From assembly GCF_032854445.1 (NCBI RefSeq), contig NC_088302.1, forward strand, positions 4,771,338-4,835,337: a DNA stretch of 64,000 nucleotides, given 5' to 3'. The position numbers were made by a program, and so were the translations under genes. Origin of the DNA: Liolophura sinensis. Lineage: Eukaryota; Mollusca; Polyplacophora; Chitonida; Chitonidae. Positions 27,701 through 42,700 of the stretch are shown in pieces. Numbering within the stretch: the first letter of the stretch is position 1; every line of letters begins with the position of its first letter. Below the pieces are notes generated by a model. The model worked only from the letters and a program-made list of their open reading frames with translations. It was not told the origin of the DNA and made no database searches.

Positions 27701-30700
27701 GGAATTACCTCCACTTATTCCACCCCAAATCTTAAGTTGTCTCCCTTTATTCTAAAATGGTATGAAATGAGTAAGAATCACGATGTTTCCATGAAAGTAG
27801 TTTTATTTTTTGAAGAATTTTTCCACACTTTTCAATTTAAATTAGAAAGTAAATGGCAATTACCTTCTTCTGTGACAACTGACAATGGACTAATCCCTAA
27901 AACTCCAGCAACATTGTCATTAGCCTGGATTACCACAGTAACAGAATCATTTGCACTGATGGTAGCTCCGCCTCCTGGTTGGACTAACTGTACAATGATA
28001 GTCTCATCATCCTCGGGAATCTCATCTTCCAGGATTGACACAGTTATAGCTATGGAAAATCAGAAACCAAACCAAATATAGACTGGTTACCTACTTTCTT
28101 TATACACATTCAATCCAGTAAAAATGTACAGGTAGTTTGTGACTATTACCATGTAATCGTAATGAGTTTATTTTTGTAAGCACAGTTCATTGATTGTCTT
28201 GATACTGTTTTTATTGTATCACTTTCATTCGACAAATGTAAGATTTAAATCTTACATACAAAACATGTTCTGTCAAAACTGTATAATACATGTTACGATG
28301 TATTTTTTAAATTTATTACACAAACACACTTTTTCAAACATTCCAATACACACACAAAAGTTTTCTTTCCAAGAACACCGAGTGACATATGTGATGATAT
28401 TTGACAACAAGAAAGAACAATCTGTATTCACGGGAATACAGATTCACATGACATCAAATAAGAGATACCTGTTAATACATAAACAGTCACATTTATTTAG
28501 TGCCATGCAACTTTACTGACTGTTAACACATACAAAACCCCAAATATGATATGTTTTTATTCAAGTAGTACAAACAAAATACATGCATATAAATTCCATA
28601 AACATCTGTGTTAATAGTGTTTAGTGAAGACGGTACATCTACATGAGTAATGCTCAATGATACAAGAGAAAATCACATTAAAAATAGCGTTCAAAGGATA
28701 AACCTACCTCCTGTCACAAAAAGGAAATAAGAGAAGAAATATTATATTACAAGATTTGATTACTTCAGTAACATGAACACTAATGGATAAAACCTGAGTG
28801 ATCGTAGATGTAACCCTCAAGATCACATACCCAGCAACAATGGGTTCAAATCCACCTTCTGGTAAATTGACTGCGCCTTCAACAATAACTTCTTCAATAT
28901 GCTTATTTGGTACTGGGCCTCGTACAGTGTGATTTCTCCTTAGATCTACCCGGCTTGACCCAATCATACCAAACTGATACCATCTTGTAATTGAGACATT
29001 TGGTGGGGTTCACATCGCAAACTGAGTTAATGATGTAAGAAACCATTTTACACAGCTGTCATTCTTAAACTTGCAACAACTGCCAACTAAATATTTCTGT
29101 CCATGTTCATCAAACAACATAACCTTCAAACAACACCTAACTTTAACATTACATTATTTCATCCAAAATATGAAAAAATGTGTACCTGAGAAATTTTCTA
29201 ACGAGTAGTCAAAATCAATCAATCAATCAAGAGTTAATGTAGAGTAGACCAAAACTGAGTGACTTGATGGATAGATCGACTTACTGGCCCGTTCATCTCC
29301 ATCCAGAAAGCGTAGCTGTGCCCCACCTGCTCTGAAGTCCACCCCTGGGGACGCTGTGCTGGCGCTGACGTTCACTGTCCAGGAGATCGTCACCTCCCCG
29401 ATACTACCACCTACCACACAAACAATACAGAGACACCATACACATGCCATTCTTCTCAGAAATGACAAGTAACTGTTTCTGTTGACTGTTTCACTTGAAT
29501 TGAGTTAAATATGATTACAGGACTTGAAAGAAATACTCAACTAAAAAAAATGTCACCTTCTGAAAATAAGGAATTGTAAAATTACCATGATTTGGTTAAA
29601 TGCATCTTTTATTGTGTTGTAACAATATTTATGCATTTTGAGAAAAAAAAATTATTAGTTATTATTACTTATTGTTCTACAAATTCCTTACTGGGTATAC
29701 AGCCAAGCAGGTTTTGTTTTGTGATTATTCATACGCAAGTTCAGTATTCATCAAGCAATCAACCAAGTAAGCTATAATTGACCTCATGAATACTTATTAA
29801 TACATAATAACTGCTAACATATTAAGATTCAGGAAACTTTGTTCAAAATTTTTCACAATATTTTACCCATTTCTACAGCAAGCTATTTTCCTCAACAACA
29901 CAACAGCTAGGATATTAATTAAAGCATTCAAAAGAACAAACAATAGCTCCTAACAGTATAAATACAACACGCACAACATACATTTCATAACGTACACAAC
30001 AGATGCATACAAAAAATTAAAACTCATCGAAGGTAATTAAAAGTAACTTTACCTTCCCTGCCTAGGACAAGATCCACGGACAGCTGGCCTTGTTCTGGAA
30101 CAACAATGAGGCTACCACCATCCTCGGCAGATGGGTTCGCACTGAAGATGCTGAACACACCTTGAGCATTATCATTTTTAAGAATAACCACCTCCGCTGA
30201 TGTCAGCGACCCAAACTTTGGAGTGTCATCTACATTCACAGGATTGCGGCCTACAAGCTCTATACCTGTCAGTACCAGCATGAACTTCTCGTCAAGCTCT
30301 GGCCTGTTGTCAGCCAAAATGGTGACAGGTAAAGAGACAACAGAGCTGTCAGCAGGAAAGATCACAAAGGCTCCTTGGACAGCACGGTAGTCATCACCTG
30401 GAGAAGCGCTGGTGTCGTACAAAAACCTGGCCTGAAAGATTTAACAATTGTCAGGATGTAAGTCTAAAAAATTGTAATACTTGTATTAAATAATGTGATA
30501 CAATACTAGGTAATGATGTGATAATAATATGCCAAAGAAGGTACTGAATATTAAGAGTGCATATATATGTGCAGCAGTTAATTAGCAGTTGATTAGCAGT
30601 TTATTATACTTAAAGGTACAAAATAAGAAATGCAGTTCTATTTAAACACATTTTTATAGTCAGCAATATTTTCATAACAATTTATATCCGTAATTCGACA

Positions 30701-33700
30701 AAAGTGCATTCATTAGTTTTTAACTCTTTTTACACATATCATATTCAAAAGTACAATTTCACACTAAAGTCTACCTTCACAGCATCTTTGGCATAGTACT
30801 GGGTCTGAGACGACTGCTGAAGAGCATCAGGTGTTGAGGTAAGAAACGTTGTACAGTTATGGGTTGCCGAGGTAAACTGGAAAGCAGCACAAGCCTCGGT
30901 CTCAAGACATGACTCAGCGCATCTCTGTAAAATGAGAGAGACAGATCATATTAGACAACTTAGATTTGGTAGCAAGGCTACCAAATAAATCGCCTGTAAG
31001 AGACAGATGAATGCAAAACTCCAACTTGATACATAAAGTTCTAAAGTCACGAATTTAGTAATTTACAGTAATGAATGAATGGAACATCCCCTTCATGTTA
31101 CTGTGCATTACTTGTAAGCAAAACCTCTGCTCAATATATGCAGCATCCTTAAATCTCCGTTTAATGAATGCAACATCCCTAAACCTCTGTACGACAGTAT
31201 CCCTGAGCCTCTGCTCAATATATGCAGCATCCCTAAACCTCTATACCACAGCATCCCTAAGCCTCTGCTCAATATATGCAGCATCCCTAAACCTCTGTAA
31301 CACAGCATCCCCAAACTTCACCCAATATATGCAGCATCCCTGAACCTCTATACCACAGCATCCCTAAACATCTGCCCGATAAATACAACATCCCTAAACC
31401 TCTGTACGACAGTATCCCTGAGCCTCTGCTCAATATATGCAGCATTCCTAAACCTCTATACCACAGCATCCTTAAACCTCCGCTCAATAAATGCAACATC
31501 CCTAAACCTCTGTACGACAGTATCCCTAAGCCTCCGCCCAATTAATGCAACATCCCTAAACCTCTGTACCACAGCATCCCTAAAACTTCGCTCAATATTT
31601 ACAGCATCCCTAAACCTCTGTACCACAGTATCCCTAAGCCTCCGCTCAATAAATGCAACAACCCTAAACCTCTGTACGACAGCATCCCTAAACCTCCGCT
31701 CAATAAATGCAACAACCCTACACCTCTGTACCACAGCATCCCTAAACCTCCGCTCAATAAATGCAACAACCCTAAACCTCTATACCACAACATCCCTAAG
31801 CCTCCACTTAATATATGCAGCATCCCTAAACCTCTATACCACAGCATCCCTAAACCTCCACCCAATAAATGCAACATCCCTAAACCTCTGTACCACCGCA
31901 TCCCTAAACCTCTGCTCAATATAACAGCATCCCTAAACCTCTGTACCACAGCATCCCCAAACCTTTGCTCAATATATGCAGCATCCCTGAACCTCTATAC
32001 CACATCATCCCTAAACATCTGCCCGATAAACGCAACATGCCTAAACCTCTATAACACAGCATCCCTAAACCTCCACCCAATAAATGCAACATCCCTAAAC
32101 CTCTACACCACAGCATCCCTAAACCTCTGCTCAATATATGCAGCATCCCTAAACCTCTGTAACACAGCATCCCTAAACCTTCGCTCTATATATATATACA
32201 GCATCCCTAAACCTGTATACCACAGCATCCCTAAACCTCTGCCCAATAAATGCAACATCCCTACACCTCTGTACCACAGCATCCCTAAACCTCTGCTTAA
32301 TATATGCAGCATCCCTAAACCTTTGTAACACAGCATCCCTAAACCTTTACTCAATATATACAGCATCCCTAAACCTTTGCTCAATAAATGCAACATCCCT
32401 AAACCTCTATACCAAAGGATCCCTAAGCCTCTGCTCAATATACGCAACATCCCTAAACCTCTGTAACACAGCATTATTAAACCTTCGCTCAATATACACA
32501 GCATCCCTAAACCTCTATACCACAGCATCCCTAAACCTCCGCCCAATTAATGCAACATCCCTAAACCTCTGTACCACAGCACCCCTAAACCTTTACTCAA
32601 TATATACAGCATCCCTAAACCTCTGTACCACCGCATCCCTAAACCTCTGCTTAATATATGCAGCATCCCTAAACCTTTGCTCAATAAATGCAACATCCCT
32701 AAACCTCTATACCACAGCATCCCTAAACCTCCGCCCAATTAATGCAACATCCCTAAACCTCTGTACCCCTCCGCATCCCTAAACCTTCGCTCAATATATA
32801 CAGCATCCCTAAACCTCTGTACGACAGCATCCCTAAACCTCCCTTCAATATATCCAGCATCCCTAACATTTACTTTCCGTCAATGAATGCAGAAGCTCCA
32901 GGTATAACATAAGCTACGCCTGCACTATATATAGGTGAGATAAAAATGACAAAAAGTATATTCTGGACAATGGGACAAATAGGACTTCTATCTGAAGGTC
33001 CCTAGAGCACTGATGGCGGTATCTACAACGGGGAGTGTAGACCGTAGCATGTACTTAGAATCTAGGTCTGATACATTATTTTCATATATTCAAACTGCCA
33101 TGCTACCAGGTGTGTATATGTAATAACAATATGCCATATTGAAGGAATATAAACAATCCTATAAAACAAACTTCACGTAAGACCACACTCGGGGCTTTTT
33201 GGCATGGCATCAATGGCTGATTATCACCAACTCAAGAGAACAAGGGAGGCAACACCTTATGTGCCTTGGTGATTGGCAACCAAACAAAATGACAAGAGTA
33301 AGGAAAGCTTATATGAGTTACTGTTACACAGCACATAAAACACTGTGATTGGCTGACTTACATCCAATGTGCTGTTCTGAGTGCTCAGTGGATTATTGCT
33401 GCTCTCTCCCAGTCTGGCCACTGAGTAGAAATCAAACACACTGCTACCATTCCTGTACACCTCTGTCAGCAGGTCAATACCCTGGGTCTGGTAATACACC
33501 CGCAGGTCTCCAAACTTACCACCACTGAAACAAGGTAAACAAAGCAATGTCAGAAACTTCTGAAAAAATACACATTCTGGTCAGTGTGAGATGCTTACCT
33601 CCTGGTCAGTGTGAGGTGAAAACTGTACTGCTTTGTCAGTGTGCAGTGATAAAACATACCTCCTGGTCAATGCTAGGTGACTTAGCACACCTCTTTATCA

Positions 33701-36700
33701 AGGTGGGAGGTCAAATACATACCACAGAGTCAGTGTCAGGTGCATACACATAAACCCTATGGTCAGATTGAAAACACACTTCCGGCGCAATGTTTACGTG
33801 AAAAACCATCTTTGTGTGAGTGTGAGGTCACAAATGTGCCTCCTGACCAGTGGGAGGAATATTTAGTCAACATTTTTTCTGCACAAAAACATTCATAATT
33901 TCACAGTTATCATTCTATTTGAATCATTTTGTTTGGAGTAAAATGTCTAAATTCAATCTCTAATGTACCTCCAAATGAGTGTACCTCTCAATGATTGTTA
34001 CCTCTCCATGAATGTTACATGAAAAACATACCTCCTAGTGAGTGTGAGGAATTGGTTACTGTCAGCTGCTCTTTCGTCCACAGTATATCTCTGTGCAGAG
34101 AAGGCTACCCGACCGTGGGGGTCATCATTAGGCAGGATACTCAGGGTGAACTCGTGATCACTCCCAATCCTGGCTCCTTCCGACGCTGACACCAGGCGTA
34201 TGATGATGTCCTACAATCAGCCATAATCACAGATTTGATACAAAAAGCCCAAAACATAAAGTGCATCTATAATTTTATATTATAAACAATAAATGTCATG
34301 CAATATACCTTGCAATTTTAGAGTGAACAATTTCAGGATAGATCACTCATCACAGGTATACAATCGAACTAATGTTATCAACAAACAAAAATATTAAAAC
34401 CACTTCTGATTAAAATTGTAAAATCTTCACCCTCTGTAAGAATTTGCTCAGAATTTGAATTAAGCCTGGAGGTTGTTATAAAATAAAGTGCATGTATTAC
34501 AGGTACCTCTTGTTGTTCAGGTATGTCATCAGGTAAGACTGTCAGGGATATGTCCATGTGGGCCTCGTTACTCACAAATATCTCTGTACCTGACACAGGT
34601 GAAATCTCTGACGAAGCAGCTACATCTGAAGAGGAGGATACAATACTATGTGTTATCATGTTTTTCTGGTAGATTAACATCTAAGTTACCACTAATCTCT
34701 GGTGACACAGCTCAAAGTCTACGTCTTTTCTGTCAGCTAAAGTACCAGGGACAGATTCCACAAAGCCATTTCTGACTTGAGTCAAAATTTAAAACTTCTT
34801 CACAATGCTTAGTTTTTGGAAGTTTAAATGTTCATACAGTGGACAACATTTATGAGGTGGTCTCATTTATGAACTTTTAGTTAATGGAACCCAAAAATAA
34901 GCTCTAAAATTACATTAAAATTCAGAGGCCTTTGTTGCAGAAGGGGTAAGCACGCCAGTGCGATGCAATGACTCAGAGCCTCTCACCAATGGGGTCGATG
35001 TGAGTTCAAATCCAGCTCATGCTGGCTCCCTCTCCGGCCGTACGTGTAAAGGTCTTTCAGCAACCTGCGGATGGTCGTGGGTTTCCCCCTGGGCTGTACC
35101 TGCTTTCCTCCCACCATAATGCTGGCCACCGTCGTATAAGTGAAATATTCTTCAGTATGGCGTAAAACACTAATCAAATAAATAAATAACTAAATAAATA
35201 TATTCAAATTAAAACTCTCAGAACACATACTTCCTTATTACTAATATATACTCACTGTTTAAGGTGGCCTCCCAGCGAACATTAACCACGCCCATCGTGC
35301 CTCCAGAACGTGTGATCGTCACATTGAGTTGCCTCCCTTGAGACTCAGTGGGTTCGTTGATACTCATGCCTGAGCTGGCAAAACCTGAATTCACAAATAT
35401 CATTTCATCTATAATAAAATGTGAAATAAGGGAAAATATCACTTTATTTCTATATTAAACATTCTGCATATACTATATACAATGTTTCAAAATAAACTGG
35501 CTTCAGGGTTAAGTTGAATACAGTGTTGTATGTGCATACAGCATCAATAAGTTGGAGAGAGTCACACCCACTGGGATCATACTTACTGAAGGCCCCACTG
35601 GGGTCATACTTACTGAAGGCCCCACTGGGGTCATCTGATGGTGCTATTGTGACACTGGCAACTGTGTTATTCCCCAGAACAGCGCCCCCTGTCATGCCAG
35701 CCAACAACTCGATTGTGAAGAACTCAGCCAGCTCAGGAATGTCATCGTCTTTAATCTCGACCAGTAATGGCTTAGTTGCCTCCCCTTCTGACAGGATGAC
35801 ATCAGTTGATAAACCTGTATAGTCTTGCCCTTTTGTGGTCGTGCCATCAGTTATTCTGTACTTCACAATGATCTGTCAAAAGATATCCACATCCACAAAT
35901 TTCAAAGATAATATTAAATCAGACTTAACCATACAATTTTAAACATCAAACACAAAACACATTTATTCTTTCATTTGATTGTTATTTCTACCAAAAAATG
36001 ATCAAACAATGTTAATAAAGACTGGTAAATTCAGCCACTGGTGATTTGGCGAGATACTGCTAAATGCAATTGTAGTGAGTTACATTCAGGTTAGTGAAGA
36101 AGATTTTAATTGGGTAGTCTCATTATTACACAACAGACCTTAAATACTGAGTTGACAAATCACTTTACCGAGTATTACTGGTCACATGTTGAACTAACAT
36201 CTCCATAGCCTTATCTGGGGCTTTATGCCACCTAGACAAATGCATTCTCACCTCCCCAAACAGCCCTCCCCTGCGGATGACATTCACCACTGGCCCTGTA
36301 TGGTTCTCGTACACGGTCACCCTCAGGGGAGACAACTCCAGGATACCATAGGCATTGTCATTGCTTTGGATCAGTATCTGGGCAAAGGTCATGGTGCCAA
36401 TATCCAAGCCAGGGGAGGATGGGACTGCAGCAAAGAGTGGAACATCATTATAATATGACTGACCTAATTTAACTACATGTACGATCACTGTCAAATTTTC
36501 ATGAAATAGAAACGCTGAAAAACATGACTTCATATTTTAAACTTGACACTTTAGATCCTTCTCATATAAAATTGGGGATGATGACTTATAACCTTAAACA
36601 AGGATAAACTGTATTTGAGCTAAAAATCTGTCCCAAAAAGTGCAATTTTAGAGGCACATAAATGTGATAAAACATCACTTTTACAGTTAAACCTTCCAGT

Positions 36701-39700
36701 AGGATGTCATCCTTACTTCCAAACACTGAGACCTCAAAACACCTTTTTATGATTAGTTGAACTCTCAAACTTAACCATGGATGAAATCTTAAGTCAAATA
36801 TACTCTGTGTTGGTAAATGACAAAGTTTCCATATTAAAACAATTCTCCTGATTGACATACCTGGGCGGGGCTGTTCTCCTTGGACCAGCGTGACAGCTGT
36901 TAATCTCACATATACAGACTCCGCCTCCTCAGGTTGATCATCATCCAGCAGGGTTATGTTGAATGAGGCAGAGTCCTGGCCTGATGAGAAGCGTACTGTC
37001 CCACTGACAGGAGTGAAGTCAGAAAAGTTCGCACGAGCCACGCCAGGGGAGATAAATGCATATGTCTCTGATGGCGCTAGAGTCTGATAGTTCACATCCA
37101 CAATTCCACGGGTGCCGAAGAGGCGATTTACGGAGACAGTCACATCTGAAATGACAAAATTTAATTATACATGAAATGATGGTCACAAATCTAGCTTTCA
37201 AATAATAAACAAGTGTCAGAAGTGCCACAGCTGAGTAACTATTGGCTACAATCAATGTTGACTAAAAGAAGCATCAGTAAGTTCATTCATTTATTTATTT
37301 CAATGTGATTAATGCAATAGTTCGATACTGCGACTGAGGCTTAATTCCTAGGTGGAGGACAATGGAGTGGCTGCAGTACAAAATCACCACAGTTTGCCCA
37401 GTATCTGACAAACCCCGTGACTTAAGGCTCTGACCTCACCCGGGATCACCAAGCAATCTTAGACTTAAGTCAAAATTTCAAATCACTTTTGTTAAATCAT
37501 CAAAATTGTTATTTCTTACAAAACCAGATCAAAATTTTTATTCACAACATAAGTCATTTTGAAACAATTTTCAGTTAGAATAAGGTGAGGAAATGTAACA
37601 AATTTAATGACTGAAATTTTGACTTGAGTCCAAGATGGCTTCGTTGTCCTAGGGCCTGGATTCCAATATAAATGTCAAACGCTTCTAACAGACAAGCAAA
37701 CAAGGGAAGACCCATGTTGATTCCAGTACATGTACATTTGTGTTGGTGATCTAATATAGCAGTTTGGCAAGACTGAATTAATTTGGCAGGACTCAATTAA
37801 AGATTGAGCCTTATTAATTGATTGAGTCTCATTACAATTGTTGCTTAATTCTCTCCTTCCATCCATGACACTCACTGTGGAAGCCTTCTGTAGTTTGGAG
37901 TGGTCTGTCTGAGCTGGGAATGGCAAAGACACCATAAGGGTTGTCATTGGCCTCGATACGTAGGGTGGCTGTTAGTTTGTCTGTGTCACCAAGCTGACCC
38001 TGAGGATAAATATACACAAAACTGTATGATGTAATATCAGTTTCTGATCAAGTAAAGTTCACAGGGGGAAATAAATTTTTTGATTTCAATAGCGCTACTA
38101 AAACTTGAATCAATGGTAATAAAATTTAGCCTTGGGTTACTGCCCTTGAATCTCTGTATGAAGTTTCATTCATTTTGACTCAAAACTTGAATACAACAAA
38201 AAAAAAAAAATTAAAGAAAAGGAACATTTGAATAAAAGAGCATCTGAAAATCGCATTTTTCAATGGGCTTCCTACTCAAGTTTGCCACATATAATAAACG
38301 ACCACGGCATTTTGGAAAAGGATGGACTGATGGGAGGACGGATTTGTATGACTAAGGCAACAGCCATTAGCCAAAGTTGGAAAAACCATTGATAGAGACA
38401 GGTGTGGTCTCCAGTTTGACAGGTACATGCAGGACACTAATTATCCTATAAACATACACATTCTTCTGTCAAAATTTTCACTCCCTGGTTCGTGGGCAAA
38501 ATAGTTGAGAGATATGCCAAGGTCAGTGAAGTGTTTGCCTTACCTTTGTGACGTTGACCAGCCTGATGGTCACCACATGGTCCAGCTCAGGCTCAGCATC
38601 GGCCCGCACCTGTATCTCAAACTGATTGGCTACCTGACTGTCCAGGAAGTTCAGCGAGCCCTGTTTAGCCATAATGTCATTAGCTGTGTCCGCAAGGACC
38701 TCCCACCTGACACTGGTCAGGCCGATGGCACCCCCCAGCCTCACAACCTAACAGTCAAAAAAAAAAAATATCTGATGAAAGAGGAGCTAACCATTTCTTG
38801 CTATCAAAAGTACTTTGGTTAATTTGTATGGGTTGTTGACTTATATGATTGTGTATAGACTTTGTCTGTTGCTCTGGAAAGCTGCGTACTTACAAACTAA
38901 TTTGTAAATACTCGGAATGACAAAATTAGTTCAAAACAACATAAATAGCGGTCAGCTGTCTAAAAAAGTTTGCAAATTATTTATTTTCAAAAAATCTCAG
39001 ATGCCCAAAGCCAGCTAGACCACAGTGTCATGTAATAATCTTCCCCTCAATTTTACGTAGGAAGGTCTGGCAGTAACCTGTGGATGGTTGTAGGTTTCCC
39101 CCGGGTTCTGCCCGGTTTCCTCCCACCATAATAATACTGCTGGCCACTGTCATATAAGTAAAATATTCCTGTGTGCAGTGTACACCTGTCAAATGCATAA
39201 ATAAATGTTGTGTTACACAGAATACAGAAATCAATCAGTTTGGTCCAAATGTCTCATGAACACCCTCACCTGGAAGGTCACTGTGCTAAAGCCGATATCT
39301 CCAACTTCTGGCGTGGAGACATTCCGAGATTCATCAGCAAACTGAAACAACCCATAGGCTCCATCAGAATAGTCTATCACCACAGTAACACGGGCTCCGA
39401 TTCCCACAGCAGCCCCACCTGTAGGGTTCATCAGTTGGACATAGAAGGTCTTGTCATCCTCCGGGACGTTGTTGTCATTAATCTTGATGTTGATGATGCC
39501 GTACCTTTGTCCAGGGTTGAAGTCTAAACGTCCACCTGCCACCTGTGACAAGAGAGAGATCAAAGTCAAAAACCTGGCCACAAAGGTGAACACATCCACA
39601 AGTACACTGAATGTCTTAAATGTTCTGAGAAGAAAAGTACAACTTCAGGACCACAACAACATGATTATCAGCTATTAAACTATGACTAGAAAAACACACG

Positions 39701-42700
39701 GAAACCTTCTATTACAGTTTGTGGCAGCACATGTAAACTTGATGGGATTAATTAAAAGTTGTCTAAATATCAGGCTGCCAATTAAGCTAAAGAAAAACAA
39801 AACAGAAACTGAAAGTGTCACAACAAGCTGGTAAATATATGTTCACATTTGAATCTACAAGTACAGCAAAAGAATGTCCTCAGGCTTATTCAGTAATATT
39901 TCTCTCTACACATTTTGAGAGCATTATTTTAACTGCATGGAGTCAATCTTATAACACAAAGTTTTGTTGTTTTGTAACATACATGTAGTTTCCATACCAT
40001 AAATCAAACTGTAAACATGAATGTCAAATGTAAACTACAACTAAGTAAAATAAATATCTATAAATCAAAAATAGAATTTCGCATGTCTGAAGAGGAAAAT
40101 GGAAAAGTAACAAGTCATTCTTTCATAATTTCAAATTTTATGTCATCACTCAATCCTAGTATAATTTGATATGACAGAGGTTAAGTTTACAAGTGGATGC
40201 TCAGCCCTTGGAGGACCACAACACTTCACCAGGTATGTAATCAGCAGTTTGTAGAGTTTGGCAACACCTATCCAGATAGATAGACACAATTCATTAGCCA
40301 GTAGCTTGTGATTAGGAGAACAGCGCATTATACCCCAAAGATAGCATGTGCCCTTTACCACAACCAAAGAAAAAAGACAAACCCCACAAGAACTGGGCCT
40401 TGTTTCACAAATTGCATGTAGCACTACATTCACATAACTACCATGACAACGTAATACCTGCTGTTTGCCATGGAAGTCATATACACGTTACGTGCGCTTT
40501 GTGAAATGGGGTAAAGATCCTTTAACAGCTAGACTTTAATAAGAGAAAGCTGATGAAAACAATTATGATCTTTTCAGTCTAGCACATAAAAATGCCCAAA
40601 GGGTAACAAGCCAGCTCGGAAGTGAATATTAATATATACATACAAAAAAATATGTTTCTGAGAAATGGAAAGCTATATTCTAGCCGGAAGATGTCAAGCA
40701 CCTCAACCGAAGTTCATCTAAAAAGTAGAGATATACTTACTGGTGCCTGTTGGAAATAGCACAGAAGAAATACAGTGTTAATGTAAGGTGTAATTCATAT
40801 TAATAATCAGACATAATAATCTCCGGAACGCTGAAGTGTTAATGTAATTAAGTGTAACTCATAACAGTAATCAGAAACTATAATTTCTGGAACACTGAAG
40901 TGTTGAAGTAATTAAGTGTAACTCATAACAGTAATCAGAAACTATAATTTCTGGAACACTGAAGTGTTGAAGTAATTAAGTGTAACTCATAACAGTAATC
41001 AGAAACTATAATTTCTGGAACACTGAAGTGTTGATGTAATTAAGTGTAACTCATAACAGTAATCAGAAACTATAATTTCTGGAACACTGAAGTGTTGATG
41101 TAATTAAGTGTAACTCATAACAGTAATCAGAAACTATAATCTCTGGAACAATGAAGTGTTGATGTAATTCAGTGTAACTCATAACAGTAATCAGAAACTA
41201 TAATCTCTGGAACGCTGAAGTGTTAATGTAATTAAGTGTAACTCATAACAGTAATCAGAAAATATAATCTCTGGAACACTGAAGTGTTAATGTAATTCAG
41301 TGTAACTCATAACAGTAATCAGAAACTATAATCTCTGGAACACTGAAGTGTTGATGTAATTAAGTGTAACTCATAACAGTAATCAGAAACTATAATCTCT
41401 GGAACACTGAAGTGTTGATGTAATTAAGTGTAACTCATAACAGTAATCAGAAACTATAATCTCTGGAACAATGAAGTGTTGATGTAATTCAGTGTAACTC
41501 ATAACAGTAATCAGAAACTATAATCTCTGGAACGCTGAAGTGTTAATGTAATTAAGTGTAACTCATAACAGTAATCAGAAAATATAATCTCTGGAACACT
41601 GAAGTGTTAATGTAATTCAGTGTAACTCATAACAGTAATCAGAAACTATAATCTCTGGAACACCCAGGTCCAACAGCTCCAATTCTCGTAGACTTACACA
41701 GGGTGCCGATTTCTGATTGCATCACATATCGCATGATTTGGCTAATTTTTACATCATAGCATGATGAGTCACCACTATATATAAAAGAATTGCTTATTAA
41801 AAGTACCACAGTACACAATAACTTTCTTAGATCAACTGTTAACAACCTTCATATTGATAAGCATAACTCTAACTATTATAAAAACAATTTTACAGTAGTG
41901 GACTGTCATGCTTGAAACAGTTTAGAATGTCTAATCAAAACCACACCATCACTTTCTGCTTTCAAGTCACGTTATCTGAAAAATTATTTCAGCCAGTAAA
42001 TTTATGTTTATGTGTTTTTAAAAAAATGGAATTGCGTATATTGTTTGTACTGGTTTAATGTTCATGTATTGTTACGGTCCTCGCTGACCATTTCTGCTGT
42101 CTTAACAAGTGGTCTCCGGTCCTCGTGGGGCTGTTTGTGCAGTCTAAACAAATTGTCAGCAGTCCTTGTGGGGCTGTTTGTGCAGTCTAAACAAGTAGTC
42201 AGGGTCCTTTTGGGGCCATTTGTGCAGTCTTTGTGCAGTCTTGACAAGTGGTCAGCGGTCCTCGTTGGACATTTGTGCAGTCTTAGCTAGTGGTCAGCAG
42301 TCTTCGTGGGACCATTTGTGCAGTCTTATCAAGTGGTCAGCGGTTCTCGTGGGGCTGTTTGTGCATTATTAACAAGTGGTCAGTGGTCCTCGTTGGACAT
42401 TTGTGCAGTCTCAGTAAGTGGTCAGTGGTCCTCGTTGGACGTTTGTGCAGTCTCAGTAAGTGGTCAGCAGTCCTCGTGGGGCCATTTGTGCAGTCTTAAC
42501 AAGTGGTCAGCGGTTCTCGTGGGGCCATTTGTGCATTATTAACAAGTGGTCAGTGGTCCTCGTTGGAGGTTTGTGCAGTCTCAGTAAGTGGTCAACAGTC
42601 CTCGTGGGACCATTTGTGTAGTCTTAAAAAGTGGTCAGCGGTTCTCGTGGGGCCATTTGTGCATTATTAACAAGTGGTCAGTGGTCCTCATTGGACGTTT

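Noticed and set aside
28704-28967. Minus-strand open stretch in the intron 28050-29284
   Set aside because: No Calx-beta character and no suitable splice sites seen; exons 30 and 31 join in phase without it. A decayed transposon piece is possible but unsupported.
31071-32738. Many short minus-strand open frames of GLGMLWYRG type
   Set aside because: All come from the 54-bp minisatellite.
40146-40433. Minus-strand open frame of 95 codons
   Set aside because: No recognisable domain or fit to the neighbouring exon phases.
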